Made by a program: the position numbers and the translations under genes | DNA from: Kribbella amoyensis | Lineage (GTDB): Bacteria; Actinomycetota; Actinomycetes; Propionibacteriales; Kribbellaceae | Direction of reading: 5' to 3' | Assembly (NCBI RefSeq): GCF_007828865.1 | Contig: NZ_VIVK01000001.1 | Coordinates: 3,286,001-3,350,000 of the forward strand | Length of the DNA stretch: 64,000 bases | In this document: positions 47,996 to 58,902 of the stretch, in pieces | Numbering within the stretch: position 1 is the first letter of the stretch | Layout: every line of letters starts with the position of its first letter | Notes under the pieces: generated by a model | The model's database searches: none | What the model saw: only the letters and a program-made list of their open reading frames with translations | What the model was told of the DNA's origin: nothing

Positions 47996-48962
47996 TCAGG
48001 CAATGGTGGTGAGGAAGTGCTTCACGCGAGCCATCTTGATGAAGTAGCGCCGGGCCGCGATAGTCAACAGGGTGGCACCGGTTTCGCTGAGCCATACCTC
48101 GCGGTCGCCGCCGTGTTCCTCGACTGGGTGGAGCGCGTAGTTGCGGATGTCTCGAAAGAGGTGGCCTTGGCTGGTGGATCTCGGTGACCAGGGTTCTACT
48201 TCGTTTCAGGGTCAGCAGGTGAGGTTCTGTCAGCCGGATTACCTCTGCGATGTCTCGGCCTTCCGTGGTCAATCGGTGAAGCTTCTCGCCGGACTCTGGG
48301 ATGCTGCGTGCCAGGTTGAACCAAGCTGCTTCCGACGCGGCCGCGAGCAGACTGGACGAGGACAGGTACAGGCCGCGTTGCAAGGACTTGCGGCTCTCGC
48401 GGACCAACTGCTCCCCTTGGGCGCCGAGGATCCCCTTGAGATCGGCCAGCATTTCGTCGACTGGCAGTAGGGCTTCGGCAGCACCGGCATCCTCGGGAGT
48501 AACGAGTAGGAATCTCGGTGTGCTGGAAGCATCTGCGATGAAGGGGCTATGAACAAAGAGCGGGGCGCTGTCTCCACCTCCGGCATAGGTGATCGAGAGT
48601 CGCTCGGGCTGCAGGTCGTATTGGTTGCCCTCTCCGCGAGCAAGCACGCCTACTGCGGTGAGTTGTGCGACGGCACGCCGTACTGCGTGCCGTCCCCGGA
48701 ACTGCATGAGGTGAGGGTCCGCAGGCTCAGGGTCCTCAAAGCGCCGCCAAGGAGCGGCTGATGCGGCCGCAAAGTACTGTGATCTCTCTGCTGGCCGCCT
48801 GGTTCCTTGCGCCTCGAGCCAGGCGTCCTCGAAGGTCGTCAGCAGTTGCGGCTCTGGGGACTCGAGTGCGCTCAGGATGACTCCGCGGGCAATGCTCACA
48901 TCGGCGGCCGTTGGGGTCACCGCCACCTCGAGCGCCTGAACAAACGCATCTCCAAAGTCCAT
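47996..48962 (-). pseudogene. Unknown gene with HEPN-like C-terminus, interrupted by a frameshift
   Basis: From ATG 48962 the frame runs 262 plausible codons (MDFGDAFVQALEVAVTPTAA ... RHAVRRAVAQLTAVGVLARG, a small winged-helix-like segment ... LTEPHLLTLKRSRTLVTEI). Near 48175 the sense shifts by one base; the following frame gives TSQGHLFRDIRNYALHPVEE and TLLTIAARRYFIKMARVKHF and stops at 47996. RNYALHP is an R-x4-H motif typical of HEPN proteins. Joined product about 320 residues. The unshifted frame continues as arginine/proline-rich nonsense, so a real indel or base error is present. Confidence 0.6.
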
Positions 48963-48964
48963 GT

Positions 48965-48996
48965 GCCGAGTCTGCCGCCTGCGAGGCAGACTCGGC
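48965..48996. other. Perfect 12-bp hairpin at the start of the frameshifted gene
   Basis: GCCGAGTCTGCC and GGCAGACTCGGC flank an 8-base loop. On the minus strand the hairpin ends two bases before ATG 48962, and no ribosome site is visible. It could block translation, terminate transcription entering from the DUF1016 fragment, or mark an insertion edge. Confidence 0.7.
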
Positions 48997-49070
48997 CTCC
49001 GAGACGCCGTCGATCGGTAGGTAGGCCTCGCGCTTCATCTTCTGATTGACACAGTGCAGATAAACCGCAT

Positions 49071-49688
49071 TTACTCCACGTGGAAGAACAGCAGGTCGAT
49101 GTAGAAGTCCCGGCCGTCGACGTCGAAGTGGACCTGGCGGCCGACGAAGCTGAGCCCACGGCCGAACTCGGACAGGGTGCGCTGCAGGCTGTCGATGAGG
49201 CCTTGCTCGAGGTCGCGCTCGGTCATCGCCGCGGTGAGCTCGAGGAAATCGAACACGTACGGGTCGCGGGTGAGCTGCTGGGCCAGGTCGGAGTCGGCCG
49301 GTGGAAGCCGTGCGGGGAAGTTGGACGGCGCGGCGCCTTCGCGTTGGTGCAGGCGGTTCTTGATCTGGTTCAGCAGCATGTGGCGGGACCAGCCGTGCTC
49401 GGCAGCTGCGATGGCGTACCAATCCCGTTCGGTCTGGTCGTCGAGCCGGTCGAGCAGCACCAGGATGTGCCCCCACGGCAATTGCGCAGCAGGTTGCTGC
49501 GCAATTGGCCCTGGCCACGCACGTGCCGCGGAGGCCATGTACTGAAGGTTACGGCCTGAAAAGCCTCGCATGTCCGGAAACTCGGCGCGCAGGTCGTCCG
49601 CGAGCCGGTGGATCACGCGTGTTCCCCAGCCCTCGACGGCTTGACGTTCCAGGAGCGCCGTTCCGATCGCCCAGTACAAGCGCAGCAA
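49071..49688 (-). pseudogene. DUF1016 (YhcG-type) PD-(D/E)XK nuclease gene, truncated
   Basis: 205 residues matching the DUF1016 family: LRLYWAIGTALLERQAVEGW, IHRLADDLRAEFPDMRGFS, the ARAWPGPIAQQP segment, NRLHQREGAAPSNFP, DPYVFDFLELTAAMTERDLE and FVGRQVHFDVDGRDFYIDLL. The chain stops right after LLFFHVE, where intact members continue with the Glu-x-Lys of the nuclease site, so the catalytic ExK is absent. Upstream, the same frame is open only to a TAG near 49712, so the usual N-terminus is missing as well. Likely inactive remnant. Confidence 0.75.
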
Positions 49689-49869
49689 TTCGATACTGAC
49701 GACGCGGTCACTCTACGCACTGGCCACGCTGCAGCAGATCAGGCTGACGCGCGAACAACCCGCCTCACCGCAGGCGGCCGGCCGGGGACGACCTCCCACG
49801 CTTGCCGGCTGAGTACTCGCAGTCCGCCTGCCCGGTTCGAACGCCTCCGTTGATCCCTGACAATGGGGG

Positions 49870-50307
49870 ATGACTTTTGCTGCGGAGCGGTTGGTTTGGC
49901 GGGTTGGTGAGGCGGATGCCGGGCTGGATCAGGAGCTGAGTGATCGGCTGGACGAGTTCAACGCGGAGGCGACGGCCGGTACCGCGGCGGCTCGTGAGCT
50001 GACCGTGCGGGCTCAGGACGACGATGGCCGGTTGATCGCGGGGATCAGTGGGTGGACCTGGGGTGTGGCCGGGGGGATCGGGATGGTGTGGGTGCATCCG
50101 GATGCTCGCGGGCATGGGGTCGGTGGCCGGTTGTTGCGGGACTTCGAGGTGGAGGCGGCCGGGCGTGGCTGTACCCACGTGTTCGTGACGTCGTTCACCT
50201 TCCAGGCGCCGGAGTTCTACGAGCGGAACGGGTACCGCCAGATCTTCCGGTGGGAGGGCGTACCGACCGCCGGCCACTCCGACATCCACTTCCGCAAGGA
50301 TCTTTAG
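49870..50307 (+). CDS. GNAT family N-acetyltransferase
   Basis: 145 residues. Acetyl-CoA loop VWVHPDARGHGVGGRLLRDF, then TSFTFQAPEFYERNGYRQIF, the usual GNAT C-terminal strand. Similar small GNATs acetylate amines or antibiotics such as streptothricin; substrate unknown. First gene right of the island with normal high-GC codon use; converges with the ABC permease gene with a four-base overlap. Confidence 0.88.
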   Translation: MTFAAERLVWRVGEADAGLDQELSDRLDEFNAEATAGTAAARELTVRAQDDDGRLIAGISGWTWGVAGGIGMVWVHPDARGHGVGGRLLRDFEVEAAGRGCTHVFVTSFTFQAPEFYERNGYRQIFRWEGVPTAGHSDIHFRKDL

Positions 50308-51152
50308 AGGTCCTTGCGGAGGAAGCCGAGGGCGGCGAGGGTCCAGATCATGGCGACCCAGATGGCGGACCAGGCCAGGTACGGGACGGCTAGTGGGGCG
50401 TCGCTGAGGAAGGGGAAGCCTTCTCTTTCCGGGCCGAACTGCGCCAGGGCTACTGGGTCTTGGAGGGCATGCATCGCGCCGCGCCAGAGGCCGTCGGTGG
50501 GGAGGAGGATGCGGGAGATCGTGCCTACTTGGGCGACGTCTTCGTTGCCGAGGGCTGTGCCGACTCCGCCCACTACGCCGGCTACCCAGGTGGCGCCGAA
50601 GAGGCCGACCGTGACGACACCGGAGGCCATCGGGGAGACCACGGTCGAGAGCAGGACGGCCAGGGTGAGCAGGACGGTCGTCTCACCGGCGAGCAGGGCG
50701 AGGGCGGCCGCGGGGTTCGGCGGCCAGTAGTCGACCGTCCAGCGGACGATCAGGCACTGGGCCAGACCCGCGAGCCCGACGAACCCGGTGCCAAAGGCAA
50801 CCAAACCGAGCCACTTGCCGAGCAGGAAGGCGGAGCGGCGGATCGGGCGAGCCAGAACGGCCAGTGCGATCCCGGACTCGGTCTCGCCGGACACGGTCGG
50901 CCCGGCCAGGAACGCCGTCCCCAGGGCCGCGATCAGGCTGAAGCCGAACATCACCAGGTTGAGCACCTGGGACGCGGCCAACCGTGCCTCGCCAGTGGTC
51001 AGCGAACCCTGGGCCGACTCGGCCGCCAGCCGGGAGAACCCCCACGCGCTCAACCCGAGCAGCAGAATCGTCAACACAGCAAGGGCGAGCAGCACCCGAC
51101 GCCGGGACGCCTCGCGCAGGGTGAGTCCCGCGATCGTCAGCACGGTACTCAT
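50304..51152 (-). CDS. ABC-2 type transporter permease
   Basis: 282 residues with about six membrane helices (near 14-30, 55-75, 95-125, 135-155, 160-185, 245-270). The N-terminus TIAGLTLREASRRRVLLALA and the segment TVSGETESGIALAVLARPIR RSAF region are typical of NosY-like ABC-2 permeases. Overlaps the ATP-binding gene by ATGA. Likely exporter subunit. Confidence 0.88.
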   Translation of the reverse strand: MSTVLTIAGLTLREASRRRVLLALAVLTILLLGLSAWGFSRLAAESAQGSLTTGEARLAASQVLNLVMFGFSLIAALGTAFLAGPTVSGETESGIALAVLARPIRRSAFLLGKWLGLVAFGTGFVGLAGLAQCLIVRWTVDYWPPNPAAALALLAGETTVLLTLAVLLSTVVSPMASGVVTVGLFGATWVAGVVGGVGTALGNEDVAQVGTISRILLPTDGLWRGAMHALQDPVALAQFGPEREGFPFLSDAPLAVPYLAWSAIWVAMIWTLAALGFLRKDL

Positions 51153-52108
51153 CGGTCGCCGCCCTGGTCCGCGCGGAGAATGCCGAGCAGGCGTTCCTCC
51201 AGGCTGATCCGGGCCGGCTCGACCGCGTGCACCTCGATGCCGTCGGCCACAAGATCGCGGACCAGCGACGGTACGGCGGTACTGTCGTCCTCGGCCGGGA
51301 GCGCGACCGTGTACCAGTCGCCGGCTCTCTCGACAACGCCGAGGGCGGCAAGCCGGTTCTCGGCCGAAGGGGTGACACCGGTCAGATGGAGTTTGAGTTC
51401 GCGCTGACCCAGGAGCTCGGCCAGGCTTCCGGACGCGGCCACCTCGCCGTGGTCGAGGATGACCACGCGATCGCAGACCCGTTCGACCTCACCGATCAAG
51501 TGGGAGTTGAGCAGGACGGCGACGCCACGGGACTTCAGGTCGAGCACGATGTCGCGAACGTCGGCCCGGCCGAGGGGATCCAGCGCGCTCGTCGGCTCGT
51601 CCAGGATCACGAACTCCGGGTCGGCGACCAGCGCGATCGCCAGACCGAGCCGCTGCTGCATTCCCTTGGAGAAGCCGCCCACCCGGTCGTCGGCCCGACC
51701 GGCCAGCCCGACCTTCGCCAAGCAGTCGTGGCGCGCTTGCTTGGACGAACCACGGTGCGCCAAGCGGGAGTGCAGGGTGAGCACCTCGGCCGCGGTCAGC
51801 CAGGGCTGGTACCGGAAGAGCTCGGGCAGGTACCCGACGCGGGTCCGCGCGGCTGGATCCGTCACAGGCCGGCCGAGTAACCGGACGTCGCCCGCGTCGG
51901 GATGAGTGAGGCCGAGCAGCATCTTGATCACCGTGGTCTTGCCGGCGCCGTTCGGCCCGAGCAGTCCGACGACCTCGCCTCGGCCTACCTCGAGCGAGAC
52001 CCCTTGGACCGCAGGGCGCCGGCCGAAGCGCTTGCGCAGACCGGAGCACCAGACTGCCTGGTCCACCGACGACTTGCCGACCGTGGGCACGTCGACGTCG
52101 AGGATCAC
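51149..52108 (-). CDS. ABC transporter ATP-binding protein
   Basis: 319 residues. Walker A GLLGPNGAGKTTVIKMLLGL, Q-loop YLPELFRYQPWLT, signature GGFSKGMQQRLGL, Walker B FVILDEPTSALD, switch His in LLNSHLIGEVERVCD. CcmA/NosF-like exporter ATPase with a C-terminal accessory part. Middle gene of a three-gene operon; its start overlaps the stop of the surface-protein gene by four bases. Confidence 0.93.
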   Translation of the reverse strand: MILDVDVPTVGKSSVDQAVWCSGLRKRFGRRPAVQGVSLEVGRGEVVGLLGPNGAGKTTVIKMLLGLTHPDAGDVRLLGRPVTDPAARTRVGYLPELFRYQPWLTAAEVLTLHSRLAHRGSSKQARHDCLAKVGLAGRADDRVGGFSKGMQQRLGLAIALVADPEFVILDEPTSALDPLGRADVRDIVLDLKSRGVAVLLNSHLIGEVERVCDRVVILDHGEVAASGSLAELLGQRELKLHLTGVTPSAENRLAALGVVERAGDWYTVALPAEDDSTAVPSLVRDLVADGIEVHAVEPARISLEERLLGILRADQGGDR

Positions 52109-52941
52109 CGCAGCTCCCGAGCGACCTGCAGGAGTTCGTCGGAATCCAGCGAACCGGCGACCGCGGTCACGAGGCCGTCCTGTACCCAGACGACGGCCGC
52201 CATCGTCTTGTCGCGCGCGGTCAGGACGACGGCCGGGCTGCCGTTCACCTGCGCCGACGACGTGGTCACCTGATCGGCCGGGACCGGCAACGGCAGCGTG
52301 GAACCGTCGCCGGTGAAGGTCCGCAACTGGGCCGCCACCTTCTCAGGGACGCCGGGAAGCGACAACAGGTAGTCCCGAGCGGTCGCGAACGGCACGCCCG
52401 TGGACGAGGCCGAGGGAGCAACAGCGCGACCGACGATCAGCGCGGGGACGCCGGCGTCGGACGACCACACCTGGGTCACCCCTGGTCCGGCGACGAGCCG
52501 CACCCGCGAACCGTCGAGCCCCGGTGGCGGAGGCGGCAAGGTCTGTCCGGCCTCTTCCGTGGCTCGCGCTGTGGAGAAGGTGAACGTCGCAGTCAGTTTG
52601 CCGACGACCTGGTACTCGGACTTCCCGCTGACGCCGCGCGGCAGGCTCGCGACCTCCGGTACGTCCAGCCCGGTCTTCGCCGCTGCCGTCGCCACGTCGC
52701 CGACCCGCCTGAGGGTGCTGTTCCCGGTCACCTCGACCTCGCCGTACCCGCGCAGATCGGGCAGGCTCACCAGGTCGTCGGCCCGGAGGCCGATCGGTGC
52801 GAGCTGCTTGGTCTGGAAGATCGGCAGCCAGTCGTTCGCCGCGGCGGTCGCGGCCCCGGTGAGGACCAGGCCGACGGCGAGCGCCGCGACCAGGGGATGC
52901 CGCCAAGATCGGCGGAACGGACCTTCTTGCGGACGACGCAT
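52105..52941 (-). CDS. Membrane-anchored extracellular protein of the ABC operon
   Basis: 278 residues from ATG 52941, with GGGGAG upstream. One N-terminal membrane anchor (RHPLVAALAVGLVLTGAATA) and a large external domain containing DLPDLRGYGEVEVTGNSTLR, a PPPPPG turn and a C-terminal DKTMAAVVWVQDGLVTAVAG. It resembles RseB/outer-surface sensor-like proteins in outline but no family is certain. First gene of the ABC operon, presumably a substrate-handling or regulatory partner. Confidence 0.78.
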   Translation of the reverse strand: MRRPQEGPFRRSWRHPLVAALAVGLVLTGAATAAANDWLPIFQTKQLAPIGLRADDLVSLPDLRGYGEVEVTGNSTLRRVGDVATAAAKTGLDVPEVASLPRGVSGKSEYQVVGKLTATFTFSTARATEEAGQTLPPPPPGLDGSRVRLVAGPGVTQVWSSDAGVPALIVGRAVAPSASSTGVPFATARDYLLSLPGVPEKVAAQLRTFTGDGSTLPLPVPADQVTTSSAQVNGSPAVVLTARDKTMAAVVWVQDGLVTAVAGSLDSDELLQVARELR

Positions 52942-53007
52942 ACCCTCAGCTCCCCTCGACGCAGACGCCGCACACCGCAGCGCCTGCATCGAAGATCGCT
53001 GATAATC

Positions 53008-53026
53008 TATCGAAAGTCAATCGATA
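53008..53026. promoter_or_regulatory. Palindromic operator upstream of the ABC operon
   Basis: TATCGA-N7-TCGATA forms an inverted repeat. On the minus strand a TTGACT (-35-like, plus 53015-53020) lies in its centre, so a bound regulator would cover the promoter. No regulator gene lies next to it. Confidence 0.6.
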
Positions 53027-53040
53027 CCCATTGGCGGCCG

Positions 53041-54255
53041 TTAGCTCGGCGGCGAAGGTCGCCGAACCCGCATCAACAGACTGGTGAGCGCGTACAGAGC
53101 CGCCGACCCGGCCAGCGCCAACGGCAGCCCGACCACGCCCGCGACCGCGGCGATCGCCACGCCACCGGTGATCTCGCCCAGGTACTCGGCCTGCGCCAGG
53201 AACGAGTGCGTGGTCGCCCGGATGTCGCTGGTGGTCCGCGCGTTGATCCAGATCGTCGAGATCACCCGGGTCAACGGGATCGCGATCCCGGAGACGATCA
53301 CCAGCGCTACGCTCCCGGTCACGGCGTCGGGTGCGAACGCGAGCAGAGCCGTCCCGCCCGCACCGATCAGCGCGGCTGTCCCGTACGACGAGCGCGCGTG
53401 GTCGCCGTCGAGCCGCCGGCCGACCACCCGGATCGCGAGTACGCCGACCAGCAACCCGACGGAACCGAGCCCGGTGAACCAGACCACTGGATCCCCGCCG
53501 ATCGGCAGGCCGAGGTCGACCAGTTGCTTCGGGGCGAGCCGGCCACCCGCGTCGGCCGCGCCGTTGATGAGCGCCGTGGCCAGGAAGATCCGGCGCAGGT
53601 CCGGGCTCCGGCGGACCAGCGCGACCCCGCGCCGGAACACGGTCAGCGAGGCCGACCACCGGGCCCGGCGAGCCGCGACGAACCGTTCCTCGGTGAACCG
53701 GACCACGACGTACACCGCGAGCAGCAGCATCGCCGATCCCGCGAGGACGATCGCGAGATCGCGGCGGGTCGCGTACGCCAGGGCGCCGAGCACGGCGAGA
53801 CCGGTCGCGGCACCCGCGAGCTGGGCGCGCGCGGCTCGGGCGAGGACGGAGGTGATGACGTCCGGGCGATCCAGCTCGTCGGTGATCCAGGCGATGTCGG
53901 CACCGCTGGAGAACGTCCACGAAAGTCCCCAGACCACCTGGGTGGCCAGGAGCAACGGGAACGACGTGACCAGGCCGGTACCGATCATCGCGGTCCCCAT
54001 CAGGACGAGCGAGAGGACGAGCGAGAGCTTGCGGCTGACGGTGTCCGCGAGGACCCCGGCCGGGATCTCACCGAACAGCGCGAAGACGCTCTGGACGGCA
54101 CCGATCAGGACGAGCTGGGACGGAGTCAGCCCGGCGTCGAGGACGAGGTAGAGGCTGGTGACCAGCCACCAGCCGTTATGGAGTGCGGAGCGCAGCCAGG
54201 TCCACCGCAGATAGGCGGTGACCAGGGGGTGGCGGAACGATGAACGGGAAGCCAA
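53041..54255 (-). CDS. MFS transporter
   Basis: 404 residues with about 12 helices. After TM2: EIPAGVLADTVSRKLSLVLS (motif A variant); FSSGADIAWITDELDRPDVI is characteristic of DHA3-like or MFS_1 proteins with an acidic loop. Starts near a purine-rich RBS and is upstream of the ABC operon on the same strand. Substrate unknown. Confidence 0.85.
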   Translation of the reverse strand: MASRSSFRHPLVTAYLRWTWLRSALHNGWWLVTSLYLVLDAGLTPSQLVLIGAVQSVFALFGEIPAGVLADTVSRKLSLVLSLVLMGTAMIGTGLVTSFPLLLATQVVWGLSWTFSSGADIAWITDELDRPDVITSVLARAARAQLAGAATGLAVLGALAYATRRDLAIVLAGSAMLLLAVYVVVRFTEERFVAARRARWSASLTVFRRGVALVRRSPDLRRIFLATALINGAADAGGRLAPKQLVDLGLPIGGDPVVWFTGLGSVGLLVGVLAIRVVGRRLDGDHARSSYGTAALIGAGGTALLAFAPDAVTGSVALVIVSGIAIPLTRVISTIWINARTTSDIRATTHSFLAQAEYLGEITGGVAIAAVAGVVGLPLALAGSAALYALTSLLMRVRRPSPPS

Positions 54256-54604
54256 GCGTCAGGTCCTTCCGGGAACGAACGAACGAGGACACGGACGCTG
54301 GACGCATGAGCTTCTCCCTGGTGGGCGGATTCGGTGGCAGCAGTCGAGCACGCGTGCGCTGCCGCGGGCAACGGGATTTCGGGGCCGCTGCCGGGTCAGG
54401 CTTCTGCTGCCGAGTGGTTGTGATGGGCAACCTGATCGGCTGGGAAAGGCTTTGCAGACAGGCGGATCGCGGCGGACACGGCGCAAGGGCTTGCGGTCGG
54501 TGCCGGAGTTCGGTAGACCGGAGGCCTCATCACAACTCGTCAACGCCGTCTCGCCCACGGTACCGGCGGGCTGCCATCAGCAGCACCACTCGGGAGGCGC
54601 ACCA
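54256..54604. other. Intergenic stretch between the MFS and glycine-rich genes
   Basis: About 350 bases with divergent promoters expected. Notable only for tandem GAAC units near 54275 and GGGAGG just before the ATG at 54605. No further gene is convincing. Confidence 0.5.
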
Positions 54605-55114
54605 ATGACGAATCAGTTCGACGAAGAGAACGCCGGGAACTCCGGATACGGTGAGTCCGGCAACCAACCCTCGCCTGGCGGAGGAAGCGAGGGTTACGGC
54701 GGCGGAGACAACGACCGCGGCCAGGGCTCGGACCGTGGCGGCGACGGCGGTGGCTTCGGTGAAGACCGCGGGAACGACGGCGGAAACTTCGGCGACAGCG
54801 GCAGCAACGGCGGCGGTTTCGGTAACGACGGCAGCGATTCCGGCGGTGGTGGCGGCTACGGCGACGACCGGTCCGGCGGCGGCGAAGGCGGCGATCAGGG
54901 CGGCGGCTACGGCGAGAGCGGTGGCGGCAACGACGGCGGCTTCGGCGGTGGAGGCAACGACTCCGGCTTCGGTGGCGGAGGCAACGACTCGGGCTCGGAA
55001 TCCGGGTTCGGGGGCGGTGGCAACGACTCCGGGTCGAATGGATTCGGGGGCGAAGGTTCCGGATCCGGCGAATCGGGTACCGGCGGCGAATGGCAGGACC
55101 AGGACCGGTCCTGA
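54605..55114 (+). CDS. Glycine-rich low-complexity protein
   Basis: 169 residues, dominated by Gly with Asp, Ser, Asn and Glu, in irregular GGGNDSGFGGGGNDSG-type units; almost no hydrophobic, basic or cysteine residues. No signal peptide. ATG 54605 follows GGGAGG. Such acidic Gly/Ser/Asp proteins are usually intrinsically disordered; function unknown. Followed by an MT0933-like antitoxin gene. Confidence 0.75.
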   Translation: MTNQFDEENAGNSGYGESGNQPSPGGGSEGYGGGDNDRGQGSDRGGDGGGFGEDRGNDGGNFGDSGSNGGGFGNDGSDSGGGGGYGDDRSGGGEGGDQGGGYGESGGGNDGGFGGGGNDSGFGGGGNDSGSESGFGGGGNDSGSNGFGGEGSGSGESGTGGEWQDQDRS

Positions 55115-55203
55115 CGGGTGCCGAGGGCAACTGACTGGTTGCCCCGGCTGACATCGACGGGGTTCGCACGCGCGGACTCGTCGCAAGGAGAAGGAGTCCC
55201 GAC

Positions 55204-55407
55204 ATGGGTGTCTTCGACAGCTTCAAGGACAAGGCCACGGACGCGGTCGACGAGCACGGCGACAAGATCGACCAGGGTCTCGACAAGGGCGGTGACATGC
55301 TCGACGAGAAGACCGGCGGCCAGCACGGCGACAAGATCGACCAAGGTGTCGACCAGGCCAAGGAGCGTCTCGACGGTCTCGACGGTCAGGACGACGACAT
55401 CAGCTAG
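55204..55407 (+). CDS. MT0933-like antitoxin family protein
   Basis: 67 residues, acidic and helical: MGVFDSFKDKATDAVDEHGD KIDQ-type repeats, with HGDKIDQG occurring twice. This is the pattern of the small MT0933/Rv0909-like family labelled antitoxin in mycobacteria. AAGGAGAAGGAG upstream is a strong RBS. No toxin gene is next to it, so a role outside a TA pair (for example a stress protein) is possible. Confidence 0.8.
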   Translation: MGVFDSFKDKATDAVDEHGDKIDQGLDKGGDMLDEKTGGQHGDKIDQGVDQAKERLDGLDGQDDDIS

Positions 55408-55444
55408 TTCCGGCCGGACGGCGTAGGAACGAGCAGACAGCGAA

Positions 55445-55479
55445 GAACGGCCGCGGGAACCTGCTTCCCGCGGCCGTTC
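55445..55479. terminator. Bidirectional terminator
   Basis: GAACGGCCGCGGGAA and its exact complement form a 15-bp stem with a 5-base loop, midway between two convergent genes. No T-run, as is common in high-GC actinobacteria. Confidence 0.85.
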
Positions 55480-55508
55480 GACGTGTCAGAACCGGATCAG
55501 GAACTCGC

Positions 55509-57773
<2,265 letters not shown>

Positions 57774-57890
57774 CTAATAGCCCGCCGTACCCCGGAGCGC
57801 AGGCCAGTCACCCCTCGGCCCACGGGAGTGGCGAGGCTCACCCTGGAAGCTCGTGTCCGGGCGGTGACCGACAGTGCCGGCCGGTCTGCG

Positions 57891-58769
57891 TCAGTCCAGG
57901 GACTTGATGATCGTCTTCAGCAGCTCGTCGGTCTCGCGCGGCGTGCCGGCGGTGACGGACAGGGCGTCCATGGTGACGACGTACTTGTCCAGGTCCTCGC
58001 GCTTGTCCAGGTAGACGGCGCTGGTCAGGTGCTCGATGTACACCACGTCGGGCAGGTCGCTGTCGGAGAACCGCATCAGGGTGAACGCGCCACCGGTCGC
58101 CGCGTAGCCGCCGGCCTCGATCGGGATCGCCTGCAGGGTGACGTTCGGCAGCCGGGACAGCTCCAGCAGGTGCTCGAGCTGGTCCCGCAGCACGGCCGGA
58201 CCGCCGATCGCGCGGCGCAGCACGACCTCGTCGATGACGGCCCACAACCGGGTCGGCCGGGGCCGGGTGAGGATCTTCTGCCGCTTCGTCCGCAACGCCA
58301 CCAGGCGCTCCACCTCGGCGGTCGGCAGCGGCGCCTCGGCGTGGCCGAGCTGGCTGACGGCGCGGGCGTACTCCTCGGTCTGCAACAGGCCGGGGACGAA
58401 CTGCACCTCGAACGTCCGGATCAGCGTCGCCGCCTCCTCCAGGCCCACGTAGGAGTGGAACCAGGTCGGCGTCAGGTCGTCGTAGCGCTGCCACCAGCCC
58501 GGGTTGTTGGCCTGGTCGGCGAGGTCCAGCAACCGGTTCCGCTCGTCGGCGTCGGCGACCTTGTAGAGGGTGAGCAGATCGGCGACGTCGCGGGACTTGA
58601 AGCCGACCCGGCCCAGCTCGAGCCGGCTGATCTTGGACTCCGAGCCGCGGATCGCCCAGCCGGCGTCGGCCCGGCTGATCCCGGCCTCCTCGCGCATCCG
58701 GCGAAGGTGCGCGCCGAGCATGATCCGCAGAGCGGTAGGGCCGCCCGGCGTGCCCTGCTCCTCGGCCAC
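57891..58769 (-). CDS. XRE family regulator with DUF5753 domain
   Basis: 292 residues. HTH: LRRMREEAGISRADAGWAIR, SESKISRLELGRVG; then the DUF5753 region: YDDLTPTWFHSYVGLEEAAT, VPGLLQTEEYARAVSQLG, RPRPTRLWAVIDEVVLRRAI, VYIEHLTSAVYLDKREDLDK. These actinobacterial regulators normally sit beside a short DUF397 gene; none is visible here. May control morphology or antibiotic genes as in Streptomyces relatives. Confidence 0.92.
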   Translation of the reverse strand: MAEEQGTPGGPTALRIMLGAHLRRMREEAGISRADAGWAIRGSESKISRLELGRVGFKSRDVADLLTLYKVADADERNRLLDLADQANNPGWWQRYDDLTPTWFHSYVGLEEAATLIRTFEVQFVPGLLQTEEYARAVSQLGHAEAPLPTAEVERLVALRTKRQKILTRPRPTRLWAVIDEVVLRRAIGGPAVLRDQLEHLLELSRLPNVTLQAIPIEAGGYAATGGAFTLMRFSDSDLPDVVYIEHLTSAVYLDKREDLDKYVVTMDALSVTAGTPRETDELLKTIIKSLD

Positions 58770-58902
58770 GACCCGCCTCCCATCGACTCCCCGCGAAACC
58801 GCACGGACGATCCTTTCACGTCCGGACGGTGCTTGTAGAGAGCCGACTCGCTACCGGGCGTGATCTTTCGGCCCTGTGGCCAGGAGTTGCCGAGGGCCTC
58901 TT

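Noticed and set aside
41613..49869. tRNA gene or att site at the island edges
   Set aside because: No cloverleaf-like sequence and no clear direct repeat at both edges could be found by eye.
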